64,000 nucleotides of DNA, taken from positions 311,613 to 375,612 of the forward strand of contig VWYX01000275.1 of NCBI GenBank assembly GCA_013396525.1, written 5' to 3'. A program made the position numbers and the translations under genes. The stretch comes from Chaetorhynchus papuensis (lineage: Eukaryota > Chordata > Aves > Passeriformes > Rhipiduridae). The notes under the pieces were generated by a model that was given only the letters and a program-made list of their open reading frames with translations, made no database searches and was not told the DNA's origin. This document shows, in pieces, positions 10,416-23,495 of this stretch. Numbering within the stretch: the stretch's first letter is position 1; the number at the start of each line of letters is the position of its first letter.

Positions 10416-13390
10416 ATCCTTCCTTTGGATATGGTGGTGTTCGGGTTTTTTTCATTGTCCAGAAAACATCACAGTTTTGTGTCAAGGAATAAATAAAGTG
10501 AAAGTAAATCTCCACTGAATTTCCTTAGCTGGAGAAGTTTTCAATAGCAACATAGGAACACAATGTCAGACAGCAAAAATAAGCAAATAAATAAAAATAA
10601 AGCTGCTACTCCAGCTCAGCAGTCTTGTTTTTAAAACAAAGAGATGACTCTTTAGACTTTAAATATTTTATTGACTTCTTTGCTACTGCAATTTTTCTGA
10701 TATAAAAATATGAATAGAAAAATATTATGTAAATAACTGGGACAACTTCCTAGTGTTGCATAAGATTACTGACAGAATATCATGATGCCAGACTAACATG
10801 TTACGTTATTTCTAAGATTATGCTTGTTACTTGCCTTTAGTACCTTTATTCAAAGAATCCTTAATGCACTCTAATTGTATTATTACTAATAGGAGTTGTA
10901 ACAACAATGATCAAATATTTATTTGAATTGCAGTAATTTCTTTAAGTCATTGTGCCTAATTAAAGTCCAAAGACTTTTAACATCAATGAGAATCTTTTTG
11001 CCAGCTTCAAAGATTTGGGCCCTGCCCTATGAGAATTTTCAGCTATATTCTTAATGCTATTGGTTATGCTACAGTTCACTCTGATAATCATCATAATTTA
11101 TAAAATCATCACACTTGCCTATAATTAAACTTTATTTTCAGAAGTGTGATGATAATTGGATTTCTCAGTCAAGACAACTGGTGATATCAGTGGAAGAATA
11201 ACAGCATAGAGTGAGGATCCTTGGAGTCAGATAGCACAGAAGTAGGAAGCAGCACTAGAGTTTAATGGAAGCAGTGATATTTTGAGGATGGTATATGACA
11301 GAGTCTTTCTTCCCCAAATTACAGGTTAAGGACCCAAAGGGCAACAGCTAAGCATATTGGGAAAATATTTTTCAGTCACTTGAGAAAGGAATTCAGAATT
11401 TGGATGTTGTATTGTTCTTGTTCTGGTCCTGTTTCTTCCTTGTGAACCATCCAGATGGTTTGTGTGAGCGGACTGTGGTCAGAGCTATGGCCTTGATAGT
11501 GATTGCTGCTGCTTTTATGAGGAAACAGTGGTACCAAATCTTCTTTTTTTTTTCTCCTGGAACCGTCAACATTAGTGGACAGTAAACTTAATTTGCTCAG
11601 AACTGCAGGAAACATTTTTCTTATCGGGGAGAGAAAAGTAGGGCAGAACTCAAAATATGTGAGTCAGAATTCTTCCTCCTTGGGTTCGCTGGGGTAAGAC
11701 AGCTTTGTGCCACTCAAAGACTAAAAATTAATTGTAAAGGCATTGCTAAAAGGGAGGTACTCTGCTTATCAGTCAACTGGAAAAAGAGTGGAATGACTGA
11801 ATGAACTTATTTTATATTGATTAAGGGAAGCATATTGAAACTAATGCTGTAATAACTGCTTAACAAATAGTATTTTAAATAGAGATTTCATTACTAAGGC
11901 ACCTTTTCTGTACAGATAAAAAACTCGGTGTGTCCTGTACCAGTTTTATCGTTGACACAATGAGCACCTTGGGCTATATTATATTTGAAGTTGCCACATC
12001 AACCAAAGTACAGTTAAACGTTTGACATGTTTCTTCTATTATAATAATATGGAAGACTCTTTTCCCTGCCCCCTTTGATATATGTATAGATACAAAACAT
12101 TAATAAAATGCGGTTTATGTAGATAATACTGTACTTTTAGGGGTAGACTGCAAGATACCTGATATCTTACACTTCTGAGCTCTTGGGTTCTCTCTGCTGT
12201 TAGGGTACTGAACTGGGCACTACCTGGTCTAGTGAGCAGACCACATCTTTACTTTTTCTTTTCATTTCCTCAGTAGCAATATCATTCCGTGAGCTCACAT
12301 AGAAATCTTCGTTAGCATTAGTTACCAAACATTCTCTGCTCTTTGCTCTAAGCTGTAGTTGCTCATGCTCTCTTTGAGGTCCCTGGTGCAGTCCCCTGTG
12401 TACTGGCCAAGAGAGCAGCTGTCATACAACACGAGGCAATAACAATATGTCTTGCAATGTTCCTGCCCTGGAAACAGAGAGACAATATTTAAAATCTCAT
12501 GAGAGAGAGCTTGTCCTGATAAGCTCTCCTCTTCTAAGAAGATGTGATAGTTGAGTGAGCCATGGGAATGGATGGACAGCTTTTTGCAGGAAGTCTTGGA
12601 ACAGAAAGCATCTGTGCCCAGCAGTGAATTTGAGTTTCTACTGGTACTTACATTAGACCTGAGTTGCTCAGAAGAAGGGAACCAGGCCCTTAAGAAGAAG
12701 CACTAAGATTGTGTATGAGAAAATATCAGGAATCAGCCGTTATGGAGATGGATATCCTTGTAACTCCAGCCCCTAGTAATGGCAGGTAAGCTGCTGTTGA
12801 GTGCCCAAAGCATTTCCTTCTGGCCAGCATTCCCACCGGACCATTGCCTCTCTGGGAACAATCCCCCAGGGAAGACCAGCTTTCCCAAGCCATGGCCTGG
12901 TCCCGATGATCAGATCAGGGTGGGCTGAGTTCCAATTACTTGTATTTTAAACATGTTTTACTCTAAAACTGGGATGACTTGGTGCCTTCTGGATGCCTCG
13001 CTGTGGAATAGAAGTGGAGGCAGCTACTATGTGTGAATTTGGTGAGGGCAGAAGCTGGCTGTGTGTAACAGCACCCAGGTACTCCAGGCAGCATCAGGAC
13101 AAATCTGCATGTTTGCAGTTACCTGGCTGCCTGAGACGTTTTTCCTCAAAATTGTTAGTTCAGGGTGACAAATAAGGATGAGTATCTATTTATCACTGAC
13201 CCACCTTTCCTGTCAGTACAGCAAAAGGCATGTAGGAAGTTGTATGCAATGGGATTCTCCCTAGGATGGGATATTTCCCCCACTATTAGTTCTTCTGTAA
13301 TTAATAACAAAGCGTAATGTTAAAAATGGCAAAATTTCTGGATAGGTGCCATGATTCCAGATTAGTTTAATAATATCTTTTCATTGTGAG
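10416..13390. other. non-coding sequence, no gene seen
   Basis: AT-rich unique-looking DNA. It includes a short (AAAT)-type patch near 10577-10602, an inverted repeat at 11105-11153 listed separately, and a slightly GC-richer stretch at about 12640-13130. Open frames are 60-80 codons and unrecognised. Confidence 0.55.
11105..11153. repeat. perfect 12-base inverted repeat with 25-base spacer
   Basis: The left arm ATCATCACACTT (11105-11116) is the exact reverse complement of AAGTGTGATGAT (11142-11153). Pairing does not extend outward in a microRNA-precursor-like way, so a microRNA is unlikely. It could be a transposon-end relic, a dimeric protein-binding arrangement or chance. Confidence 0.6.
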
Positions 13391-13560
13391 GAAAGATTAA
13401 ATGTCTTCCAGATTCGCTGCTGTCATCAGGCCCCAACATGAGTAAACAGCTAAATTCAGAGGAGCCTTCTCTTGTGACTGCTGTTTCTTTAAAAACCCGC
13501 CAAGTGCAAAATATAGTGGGGAAGTTGGCTTTCATCTGCTGACACTGTTTAGTGTCCAGA
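13391..13560. promoter_or_regulatory. possible conserved non-coding block (unverified)
   Basis: A compact, repeat-free block with balanced composition, including 'gctgctgtcatcaggcccca', 'ggagccttctcttgtgactg' and 'tttctttaaaaacccgccaa'. No frame of useful length crosses it. The call is by appearance only. Confidence 0.2.
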
Positions 13561-15955
13561 ATTTATGATAGTTTAGTGTGTGTAAACACAGTAGGCATTT
13601 TATAAATTGGATTGTTTGCAGAGTAATACAAGACACAAATGATATTGTTGCTACCAGCTACATTATTTTGAATGTATAACCACTGATGAATTTGTAGCAC
13701 AGGGGCCTGTCACGCTATTTCTTTTACATGCTGGGAGTGAGGTACATCACTTCTGTAAGTTCATTTATTCCAACAGCTAACTTTTGGAAACATTATTCCA
13801 TACAGTGACTATGAAAAGGAGTACCTACATTTTGCAGTACCGAAGGCTGTAATGACAATTTTCCAGAAGCTTTGAGATCTGCATGTGTTTTGCATAAAAT
13901 ATAGCATGTTTACATGGTTTTTCATCTCAGATAAATGTATGCTAATAAGGTATGTATTAACTGGATGGATGTATACTAAGATTATTTGCTTCATCAATAA
14001 TCATTCTGTGACTTGTGCTTTCTATCCATTGTGCCAGCATTTGTAATCATCACGTAATGTTTAATTCAGAATTATTTTTGGGAGGGGAGGGAGGTGGTGG
14101 TGTTTTGCTTGGGTTTTTTTTTTTCCTCAGGTATTTTAAAAAAGTAGTAAATACTTATTTGACTTACGAATAAAACATTTGATCTGCAGGATTCCACTGC
14201 ATGAGGAGCACATTAGTAAAAAGACGATGAGTATGTAGCTGACACCAGTATCTCTGAAAGAATTTCTTTTCTGTAGTACAAACCAGAAATGGCATTATCT
14301 GGCCTTTCTAAAGGGCATTTTAGCACTATCCCTGTGTTTCAAATCCTGTCTGTAGAGCAGATCAGCAAACAGTAATCAGCAGATGTGGATTCCAGGGAAT
14401 GGGCAAGGTGTCTAATGACTAAATGCAATGATTAGTGAAGGTAGGATCAGGACAGGACCATAATCCCCAGAACAACCAAAATAACTTTTTCTTTCCAAAG
14501 CTAGTTAATACCTTGCCCTTTTAATTATCCAAGCATCGGAGGGAAGTGCCATCTTCTACCTGGCTCTCATTACTCCATCAGTAATGTTAATTTGAATACT
14601 TCTAAACATATAAAACAGTCTTCTCAGCAAGAAGCTTTATTTTGTTTATATACATTTTTGCATCTCTGGGTTTTTATGCATCTTATAACCAGTTCTGAAG
14701 TGTGCAGCTCTCTCCAGCTACACAGTGTGCAGAGCTGGGCTGTGCTCAGGGTGTCCAGCACTGCCCCAGGGAGCAAGTCCCCAGAGACACCAGCCGGCAA
14801 GAGGATCCCCATCGCTGGCTGCTGTGACCTCCAGGGTCTCAGAGAGCTCAGTGGCTTCACCTGGGAAAAGGCTGGTTTCTTCCCTCCATCCAAAAGTTTT
14901 ATTGTGTGAAGAGAATAGGAAGAAGCTAACTGGTTCTACCTTATTTTTTTCTAATCCTGACAAGAACAGCCTTGTGATAAAAAGAAGTAGAAGAGAAAGA
15001 GAAGGAGAGAAGCAGCAGGGGTAAGACATGGAAAAAGAAAGTTGAAGCAGTGAAGTCCTAAGGAATAAGTGAAAGAAATTTATATGCTTGTTAAGTTCCT
15101 GCAGTTTCAGAGACTTTGTTGTCTGACTCATCTTAACTCTGAGCACTGATTTTTTTTATTTTTTTTTTTTTAAATTCCAACCCTCTCCAACTGTATAGGT
15201 TTTGTCCTCCCAGGTCTCTTGGGGATGATCGCGGTTGTAATTAATACTGCAAATTGTTGACATTTTCTATGAAAAGTAATGTGGATTTCAACAGGGATTG
15301 TAAAGCCCTGTTTCATTTCACTTACCATTTTGACTTTGAAAACCCATTTGGCATTGACAATACAAGCAGAGCATTTCTGCAGGAGTGAGAATACTGACTT
15401 TTTTTGCATTACTGGTTGTGAGGAATGGTTCTTTCTGAATTTAATGTTTGTCAAAATGAATCGTCACTAAAAAGCTTACTCATAACTCTCCTAATCAAAT
15501 CTTAAGCTGGTATTTATCATGGTTTGAGTTACTTTTGATGACTTGTCTTTTGTTTGTTCTGATGTAAAAGTACAACTAGAAGGGAGAATGAAATGGATCT
15601 CTTCTAAAAACTGTGAGCAATGCAAACTTAAAGTTTTGATGCATCATGAAGGTGTGGTCTATATTAGGCATCTTGACCCTTACAGGAAATGGAAGGTATA
15701 AGGCACACAAGTGACAGTTTTACTGAGGCTCTATGGAAGTGTAATCAAGTTGAATTTTGTTTGGCTTTGTGCTATTTGGAGGATGGAATGGACAATAATT
15801 TATGTTTCTGAGACTTTTTTTCTTTGTAAAGAACCCCTTGTTTTCCAGCATCACCCACCTATGACACAGCCGTGAGCCATAGTCTACCCTCCTGATGGAA
15901 ATATCTCCTTGACAAATATCAGGGGATTTTCATTGTCCTCATGTGGGTGGGATCT
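13561..15955. other. non-coding sequence, no gene seen
   Basis: Contains low-complexity patches: a G-rich then T-rich run at about 14079-14136 and a T run broken by one A at 15150-15171. A GC-richer stretch at about 14700-14890 supports overlapping frames on both strands (99-142 codons), which is the pattern of a stop-poor region, not of an exon. No known protein is recognisable. Confidence 0.5.
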
Positions 15956-16060
15956 CCAAGGAGCAACCCGATCTACTGGAAGACGTCCCTGCCTATGGCA
16001 TGGGGGTTGGAACGAGATGATCTTTGACGTCCTTTCCAATTCTCCGATCCTGTGATTCTT
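15956..16060 (+). mobile_element. CR1 3' tail
   Basis: 'gagcaacccgatctactgga' is followed by 'gacgtccctgcctatggca', 'ttggaacgagatgatctt' and the end 'ccgatcctgtgattctt', in CR1 3' UTR order. Several CpG sites persist. The copy is truncated to about 105 bases, as is usual for 5'-truncated CR1 insertions. Confidence 0.85.
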
Positions 16061-18055
16061 TTCTCTGGCAGTATGAAATGGTGGTAGTGGAAAAAGACTG
16101 GTGCCTTCCAACAGCATGCTGAGAGATTTTTATAATTCCCATTGATTAAGCCCAAGTGAATCTTAGATGTTTGTAGGCAGTTCTGTGCAGATTGTCAGTA
16201 AAGAGTTAATGGTAGGTTTGGTTGACTGACTCCCCTATATGCTCGTGTGGAGGAAATAGTAAGGAACTTGTGTTTCCTCTTGCTTTACTGATATTTTTCT
16301 TTCATTTTCATTCATGAAATTCGAACACTCTCAGTAAGTAACAGCACCTAACAGGCTGCTGCTTTTTATTAATAGTCTTTGGAGGATAACAAAAGGAATG
16401 GGTGTAACCAGTTGAAATACTGCTCTCTTGGACAGTCAATATGGAAAAGCAGTAGCTAAGCCTTTACTGTCTGTAGATGAACAAATTTTTTACTTTTCCA
16501 CTCAGGCTCTGCTTGCTCTTTAGGGTGATTGAATTTGAGTATTTTCTGTTGTTTAATAGCAACTCTTAGAAACAGAACAAAATGTTTAGAGAGAGAATGA
16601 AATCTCAACAGCATCACTTACACAGATTTTTCCTTATGGACATTGTTGTGTTGTTTCTTGGGGTTTTTTCATCCTACCTCCACTTAAATCCATGTGTCAG
16701 TGAATCACACAGTTACTTCAAAGGCTGTTTCTTTGGGTCATGATTAGAGACCCCTGAAATCATGAGAAAGCAGGAGATAAGAGAGTAAAGTTCTGCTTGG
16801 ATTTATATCATTGGAGTATAAAGAGGGGCTTTTGTTTATTTATTTCAGAGGTCCAAAATGTGCCAAGCTATTTCTGCTACATTCCCGCCTGGTAACTGAA
16901 ATCTGAGCTAACCTTCTCCATTAGTCAGGGAAAAAATTGGCAATATATTCTGGGCCACTGATGCACTTGTGTTTGTTATGTGACATTCCCTCCTGTAAAG
17001 ATATGAGAGTGTCTGGGACCTCAGTACCCTGCTTGTCACAGCTCCTCAGTGAAGGAAGGGGAAGGGTAAGATGGAAAGTTGATCTGCTCTGTGATGGATA
17101 TTGGCTCTCAGGCATCCCTAGAAGATGCAGCCACAGTGCTGTGCTGCTCTGCATAGACCTCAGGAGCTGCCAAAATTACAAAAAGATGATTTTGCTCCAT
17201 TGCAGCCTTACACCAGCACAGCAGATAACACACAAAATGCTTGTGTTTATCTAAGTGGAAAATGGTGGTAAATGGCAAGGAAGTACAATTATTTAGTTTT
17301 TTACCAAGTTTTCCTTTCTTGGTTGTATGGAACAGCCAAACTTTCCAGACGCGGGACATGTTTATGAGTGTCTGTAATACTTTGTTTTTTTCCCCTGCAT
17401 TTTTCCCATAGGCTTGTTCACAGCAACACCCACTGGAGGTAATGAGCAGTGACAGTATCACTGCAACTTTCCCCTGGGGATCTGCACAGCATTGGCTCCT
17501 GCAAGCTGACGCTGGGAGCAGTGGTTTTTATATAAAGGGTGGGATGGCTGTAGTCTCCAGCAGCATGCTTTCTGTCAACCAGGAGAAAATGCTTAAACAA
17601 AAAAGTCTAATAAACCTGGTCAAAGCAAAGCTGGGTTTGGTTTACTCAGCTGCTGTAATGGGTTATGAGAATGACACAAAGTTTAATGCAATATAGTTTA
17701 TTTTATTCCTGAAGTAGGTTCATCGTAATCCAAGCAAGAAGTGGGGCTGTCATGATAATGTGAGCGTTTTCAGTAGAAGAAGCATGAGATTCTAACAGAA
17801 ATTCAACCCTAGGCATATGAAAATGTGGTATTAAAGAGTATAAGCATAAGGAGCTCCTGGTAAAGACATGGAAATGGCCTTTGCGTGGCCTTCTGATAGG
17901 AAGACAGATCAAGTTGAATGTGCCGGACCTGAGAGTTTTGCTGCTCTGAGAGCTGGGCTATAATTTAGTGAGCTGACAGGAGGAGTGAAGTATCTCCTCA
18001 ATATCTGTGTTTGGCAGAGGAGATGAATGCATACATCGGGAAACAATGTTTAAGT
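16061..18055. other. non-coding sequence, no gene seen
   Basis: Unique-looking DNA. Frames of 105 and 117 codons overlap on opposite strands at 16937-17461 and neither is recognisable. A TATATAAAG word sits at 17529-17537 in otherwise ordinary sequence, without a supported transcript next to it. Confidence 0.5.
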
Positions 18056-18450
18056 GTTTTATTTCCTTATTTCAGCCTGTCAAACTGTCAGCGTAGTTAA
18101 TGGCCACCAGGAGAGAGTGAGGGGAAGGGAGGGAGGGGAGGAGGAGGATAAATGGAAGGAAACAAAGGTGCTGCGGAGTCTGGAAGAAAGGAAAACTGGG
18201 AGAGATTAGCAAGGCGCTGAGGCATAATGGTCCCCTGGACACAAACATCCAAACTCCCTACACTGGCTCAAATGTCTGCTCTGCTCCAGACTTCCAAGGA
18301 AATGTGTGGAGATAATGACTGTCCCGACACGCCGCACAAGACAACTTTATTTTACTCTATTAATTTTGCTGTGGTAGTACTGAAAGACATTTCAGCAGGG
18401 CTTCATGTCTTATTTAACTTATGTGCTTTGCTGAAGCAGCATCTAGACTG
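18056..18450. promoter_or_regulatory. possible conserved non-coding block with G-run core (unverified)
   Basis: It begins with 'cctgtcaaactgtcagcgta' (18076) and then a 'ggccaccagg' word resembling half of a CTCF site. A G-run stretch at about 18120-18140 is quadruplex-capable (GGGG, GGG, GGG, GGGG with short loops). Then comes purine-rich sequence and a balanced block through 'acgccgcacaagacaacttt'. An unrelated 74-codon frame crosses part of it. The regulatory role is inferred from texture only. Confidence 0.25.
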
Positions 18451-20694
18451 AACAAGATGGAATTGACTTGCCCAGATTTTGAGATCTTGGGATTCAGGTG
18501 TTTTCTTTGTGTTCTACAGACTGTCTGTAGCTGGACTTGTTCCTTTAAACAAACAAGGTTTGAATTGTTTCTTTGTTAAGTATACAGGGAAATGTAAGGG
18601 TTTGAGACTAAATTCTTCTTTCTGACACACCCACGCACCTTCCACAAAAGTCAGTACAAATGGAATGTATTTCATAAAAGAAGTATTTTTAAGGCCAAGC
18701 CAATATTATGTATTATTTTCATTGCATGGAAACAGAACAAGAGTAAAATTTTTTTTTTTTTTTTTTTTTGTTTAATGCATGTTTGGCTCAGTAACCACAG
18801 AGGAGGATAATATGAAATACTCCTGTACTTTAGGCAAAAATGACACTTTGTTTTCACTGCCTCGCTACTCATGGGGGTTGGCAGCAAGAGGACTTAAGCG
18901 TTCTGCCATGGGAGGTGGAGTTGGCTCTGATACACCCAGATGAAGCACCTTCCGAATTGCCTTTGGGAGGTAAACAGCCCAGGCAGGATCTGTCCCAAAC
19001 TGGATAAAAGCTGAAACTTTTTGGGCTCTGTGGGGAATGTGTGGCTCAGTTGTGGCTTAGCCTGAGCAACAAAAAGTCCTCCCCTTGTGCATCAAGGCTG
19101 AGAACAGATGCCATATGGAGACAGGGATTAAACCTTAGGATGTGTAGTTTGAGTTAGAGGAAATCTTTAGGTATTGCATGTTCACGTCAGTAGAGTTGTG
19201 AGGCCACAACTTTGCATGCGAAGCCACTCTTGTTTCATAAGGTATGAATTTGAACTGGGCATGGTAAAAATTGGTTTTCCTTTGACAGAGCATTGTTGTA
19301 ATAGTTGTGTATATTCTATCAAAATTCACATTTCTAATTAAATATTTTACAAGATTCAAGTTGCTTTCACTTGATTTTGCCTAATGCTTCTCAAAAAATT
19401 TATCTAAGTCAAACAAATTAGAGGAAAGAATGGTACAATAGTATTCAGCATGATTTAGTGTTTTTATTATGTTAATGGTCCAAGCTGTTTTTCTGTAGTC
19501 ATTTCAATGGAGGAGAATTTAAAAAGGAGTTTTGAAAGATAATATAGAAGGTTTTTGAAGTCTTATAGTATGTTTTTGGTTATGAGGAGAGCTATGAAGA
19601 ATACTTGGTGTACATTTCTGAAAATGGTTATTAGGTGTTGGAGGGTGGTGCTGCCTTGAGAGACGAGTCAGCCTGGCTGTGCAGAATTGAAAAAAAAGAG
19701 TAAAATGGCATTAAGCTGGGAGGAAATGAGGAGAGCAAGGGATGAGGAGGATGACTTTCACTGTGCTAAGAGTGGGACAAGACTGCTTTTATGAACACTG
19801 AGGTAGTTGTGTGCTTACATCATGTGTTTTATGGCTTTATGGTGGGACTTGAGCTGAAATCTTCATGGTATTGGAAGTGCTCTGGTTTAGCGCCCTTAGA
19901 AAGAGGTGTTACTTATTTGTCCCTGTCATCATATGGGCAGCTGAAAGGATAAAGTCTGAACCCAATCCTCAAACTTCAGAAACATGATGTCAGTAGAATA
20001 TGGTAACGCTTTTTTAATGCACAGTTAATCAAACCCATGGACCCTACTTGGTGCATGTACAATCATGTGCCCAGGCTCTGTGGTCTCAGGAGATGCAGCA
20101 GGGAACAGTGTGTGCTCCAAACCTGACTTAGGGATTTCCAGTGACTCAGGAAAGGCGGAGCTGCTGATTGAGGGATATGGAACTGAATGGGGCAGCCACT
20201 GCCGTGCTGGGGAGAACCGAGCTGCCAGTGAGCTTTTCCTTCTTCCTTTATTCATGGTTCGCTGGAGAAGAACATGCTTCATTTCAAACCTGTAGCAGCA
20301 TTACTAATGTCTGAATACAGAGACAATACTGTATTTCTGTATTTACATTTTCCATGACACTCTGCTGCACACATGAGTTACCTTGCTTTGCTAAGCTGTT
20401 GTAGGAGCTCAATATTAAACAACCGTGTTTCAGCCCTGAATTTTAAGGCTCTTTGCTAAAGTGGCCAAATGAGACCAATGTGCAGGCTTGCATGGCTGGA
20501 CAGATTGAAGAAGTGAAGCAGAACTCTAAAAAGAAGTGACTTGGTTACTCAGCCAGTTTTTCAAAAGGAAAGAGAGTTTATGTGAATCCCTGGAAACTGC
20601 TTCACATTGTTCTCATTCAGGAATATACATAGGAGACACTTTTTGCCAATAAAAGCATTAATTCATGGGTAATGTGGAGTCCTTGCCATTCCCA
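18451..20694. other. non-coding sequence, no gene seen
   Basis: Unique-looking DNA with a pure T run at 18749-18769. Frames of 71-85 codons overlap on both strands near 20025-20295; none is recognisable. Confidence 0.5.
18749..18769. repeat. poly(T) run of 21
   Basis: An uninterrupted run of 21 T. Read on the minus strand it would be a poly(A), but I recognise no retrotransposed body next to it and no clear target-site duplication, so I leave it as a mononucleotide repeat. Confidence 0.85.
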
Positions 20695-20905
20695 TGTGAA
20701 AGCTCTGCCAGATTGGGTCAGATGACTCCACCTTCTAAAACTATGTATGTTTATGACATGCACTGCTTTAAGCCATAAATAAATCTGTGGCATCGTGCCT
20801 GTAATAATCTTTCTACAGAGCTGTACAGCCTACTACCCATTAGCTGATGTATTTATCATGCTTACTGTTCTTTTCTATTATGGCTGTAGTACGAGTGTGA
20901 TGGTA
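20695..20905. promoter_or_regulatory. possible conserved non-coding block (unverified)
   Basis: A repeat-free block with words such as 'gctttaagccataaataaat', 'ggcatcgtgcctgtaataat' and 'cattagctgatgtatttatc'. Rich in homeodomain-like TAAT and ATTA cores and lacking open frames. Judged by texture only. Confidence 0.22.
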
Positions 20906-22864
20906 TCTGGTAAAGCAATTTAAAAAGTATTGTTTAAAGTACAAAAATATGGATCATGTGAAGTACCCCGGAAGGTAAGGGAGCTCCATGTGGGCACAGA
21001 ACTACTGTGTATCATTTTGTTGCTCATACAACTGAAGTTCATCCATACACACTGTGTGTGTACAAATACGCACAAATACATTTATTTGAGATATCTTGAT
21101 ACTCTCATGCTCGTGTATACTTGAATATCATAAAAACAAAGCTAATACAAACACATAAGATTATAAGATTCCACGTGTGGAGATGTTCGTGGGGAGATAC
21201 TATTTTAATATGTAGAAGGAGGTGATGATGTAGTGGAAGACTTTGTTACAGTATAAAGATGTAATCTGTATCTACACAGTGTTAGACATCCGGAGCTAAG
21301 GAAATGCCAACTGTGCGAGACTAATGTTCCTTTGTTCTTAATTATTTGCTTTTTTTAGGAGTAAAGGAATGATTCTGCAATAAAAACATTTTGTAATTAA
21401 TTTAGCTTTAATCTTATAATCCTATTGTTTACCAGTTATATATAGAGACTATAAAAAGAGGGGATTCATCATTAACTGTAAGTGACTTCATCACAAACCC
21501 CAATTTTCTTTAACTTTGGCTGTTTACAAATTTTCTTCTGGCATTTCTACTGGTTCCTAGCATTTAAAAAAACGTCCTAACAACTAACTCTCCCTTGAAA
21601 TTCAAAACTGTCTTGAAGCCTTATGATTTTAGAAAACCCATCAATTCTGTATCTGAGTATTATGGAGTATCCATGAAGAGTGTGGCATTTTGGCATCTCC
21701 CTTCTGGCAGCAGTTGAATTCCAAAGTGAAGAAAGGTTTCACAGCTATCATGGGACTTCCCTGGAGAAGGAGCAGTAAGGGAAGTTCGGAGGGCTTTGCT
21801 GCAGAAGTCAGCTGTCAGCTGTCTAATGCTGCACTCCACCCTGGCAGCTCTTGGTGAATGTTGTGATGCTGCACCCACATCCTGAAGTTGCTAATATAGA
21901 AGGTTTACAAGTTTGCCAAGAAAATAACTTTTTTTTTTGTAGATGTTCTTCTATGGATTTAAGAAAAAGGCGCTGTTGATGGAAACCTTTTAGAATTTCT
22001 GATTGGTATATCTCTGCATAATTTTGTGCAGTAGGAAACTACTAAGCTATCAGACAAAAGAAGTCAGTGATCCTTTCAGGTCCCTTTCTCCTGAAATACT
22101 GAGTCAAAGAACAACATACAGATTAGAGCAGGTTCCCTGTACTCAGTTTCTTTTCCATCCTGGAATTTATTTCTTCATTCTCCTTTCTGAAAGCCAATCT
22201 TCATCTTCCTTATTAATTTTGTCAACTGCTGTAGTTGCTGGGGCATGTGTTATCTCCAGGCCCTGGCATTGCCAAAGATACTGCCACTTGGCCTAAAAAT
22301 TGCATGTGCCAGGTTCCCTGGAAATCTACGGTGCAAGAAGCATGAGCTGACAGGACACAGCACTGTCTGAGGATGTCTCCTTCTCTCATTGGCTTTTCTG
22401 AAACAAAGAGCTCAGCAGCAGCTTCCAGAGCTCTTTCAGTCAAGCAGAAGTCCAGGAGACCAGGTTCTGTGCTTCTAGTGACACTTCTGCTGTACTGTCA
22501 CCATGTTATTTATTTTCTGCTTGATTTACCAATCTGCAAAATTGATAATGGTGATATTTATCTTGAAATTTGCTGGAGACTTACAGCCTGATGCAAACTC
22601 TACTCAAGTCAATGAGAGACTCCCTTCTATCAGCTCTGTTTTTTAAGGCATTTGGCAACATAGCAATTAAAGGTTCCAGCGATTTGCAGTAGAGCTTTCC
22701 ATCTGCAGAACCAGAGCTTTAGTTCCCTGGTGTTTGAGTCCTGTGAGATCCCTAGATAAATCTAGGTATGAAATATGAAAACCTACTCCTGTTTGCACAG
22801 TGTTAAGACAATAAAATAAATGGAAATGAAATCTCCTTGACCCTGGTTTTGAACAGTCTTAATT
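20906..22864. other. non-coding sequence, no gene seen
   Basis: Includes a small TACACAC/GTGTGTA inverted repeat near 21046-21063. An AT-rich patch at about 21335-21480 with TAATTAAT and repeated TTTAAT/TATAAT words might be regulatory. Open frames of up to 97 codons (22003-22296) are unrecognised. Confidence 0.5.
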
Positions 22865-23107
22865 AGAATCATAGAATCATGGAATGGTTTGGGTTGGAAG
22901 GGACCTTAAAGATCATCTTGTTCCAACCCCCTGCCATGGGCAGGGACACTTTTCACCAGACCAGGTTGCTCAGAGCTCCATCCAACCCACTTCTGAACAT
23001 TTTCAGGGATGGGGTAGCCACAGTCTCTCTGGAAAATCTGTTCTAGTACTTTGCCACTATCTGAGTCAAGAATTTCTTCCTTACTTCTAATCTAAGCTTG
23101 CCCTTTT
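22865..23107 (-). mobile_element. CR1 3' end (best-preserved copy here)
   Basis: On the plus strand it begins 'agaatcatagaatcatgg' and continues with 'gggttggaagggaccttaaa', 'gttccaaccccctgccatgg', 'gaccaggttgctcagagctc' and 'tctggaaaatctgttc', the reverse complement of a CR1 3' UTR. It is longer and nearer to the remembered consensus than the other tails in this window. Its inner, 5'-truncated end fades at about 23107. Confidence 0.93.
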
Positions 23108-23495
23108 TGAGGCATTAGGCAAATTAGACATAACACAGCAAGAAGTTATTGGGAGTTTTTTGGGTTTTTTTTTAAGTGTGGGTGAGGAATCATAAAATAG
23201 ATGCATTTTTGTCTTATGTCTTCTAGAAGTGCAGCAATAGGATGCTTCTCAGTTGCCACTTTGTTCCTAATTTTACAGCATTCTGTTCATTTCTGAGACA
23301 CAAAAAATGCCAAAGATCAGAAGATCTCTCCATTAGCTCTGTCTGGTGCTCGGGTTTGTTGGAATGACTGAGCACTGATTGGATCTGTGGTCCAGAGGCA
23401 CTATGCCTCAGCCACAGGTATTTGTCCAGTCAAAATCCATGAGTAGCACAGGAGTTCTCACTCACTAGCTTTGGATCTGGCCTCAAATACAGTAT
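23108..23495. other. non-coding sequence up to the gap
   Basis: A G/T-rich low-complexity patch (about 23150-23175) follows the CR1; the rest is unique-looking. Nothing coding is seen. Confidence 0.5.

Noticed and set aside
11105..11153. microRNA hairpin
   Set aside because: The stem stops after 12 pairs and does not extend with tolerable mismatches; no known microRNA seed was recognised.
17529..17537. TATATAAAG as a promoter TATA box
   Set aside because: Isolated word in AT-rich DNA with no supported transcript, initiator or neighbouring gene.
18749..18769. Poly(A) tail of a processed pseudogene on the minus strand
   Set aside because: No gene-derived body or target-site duplication could be recognised beside it.
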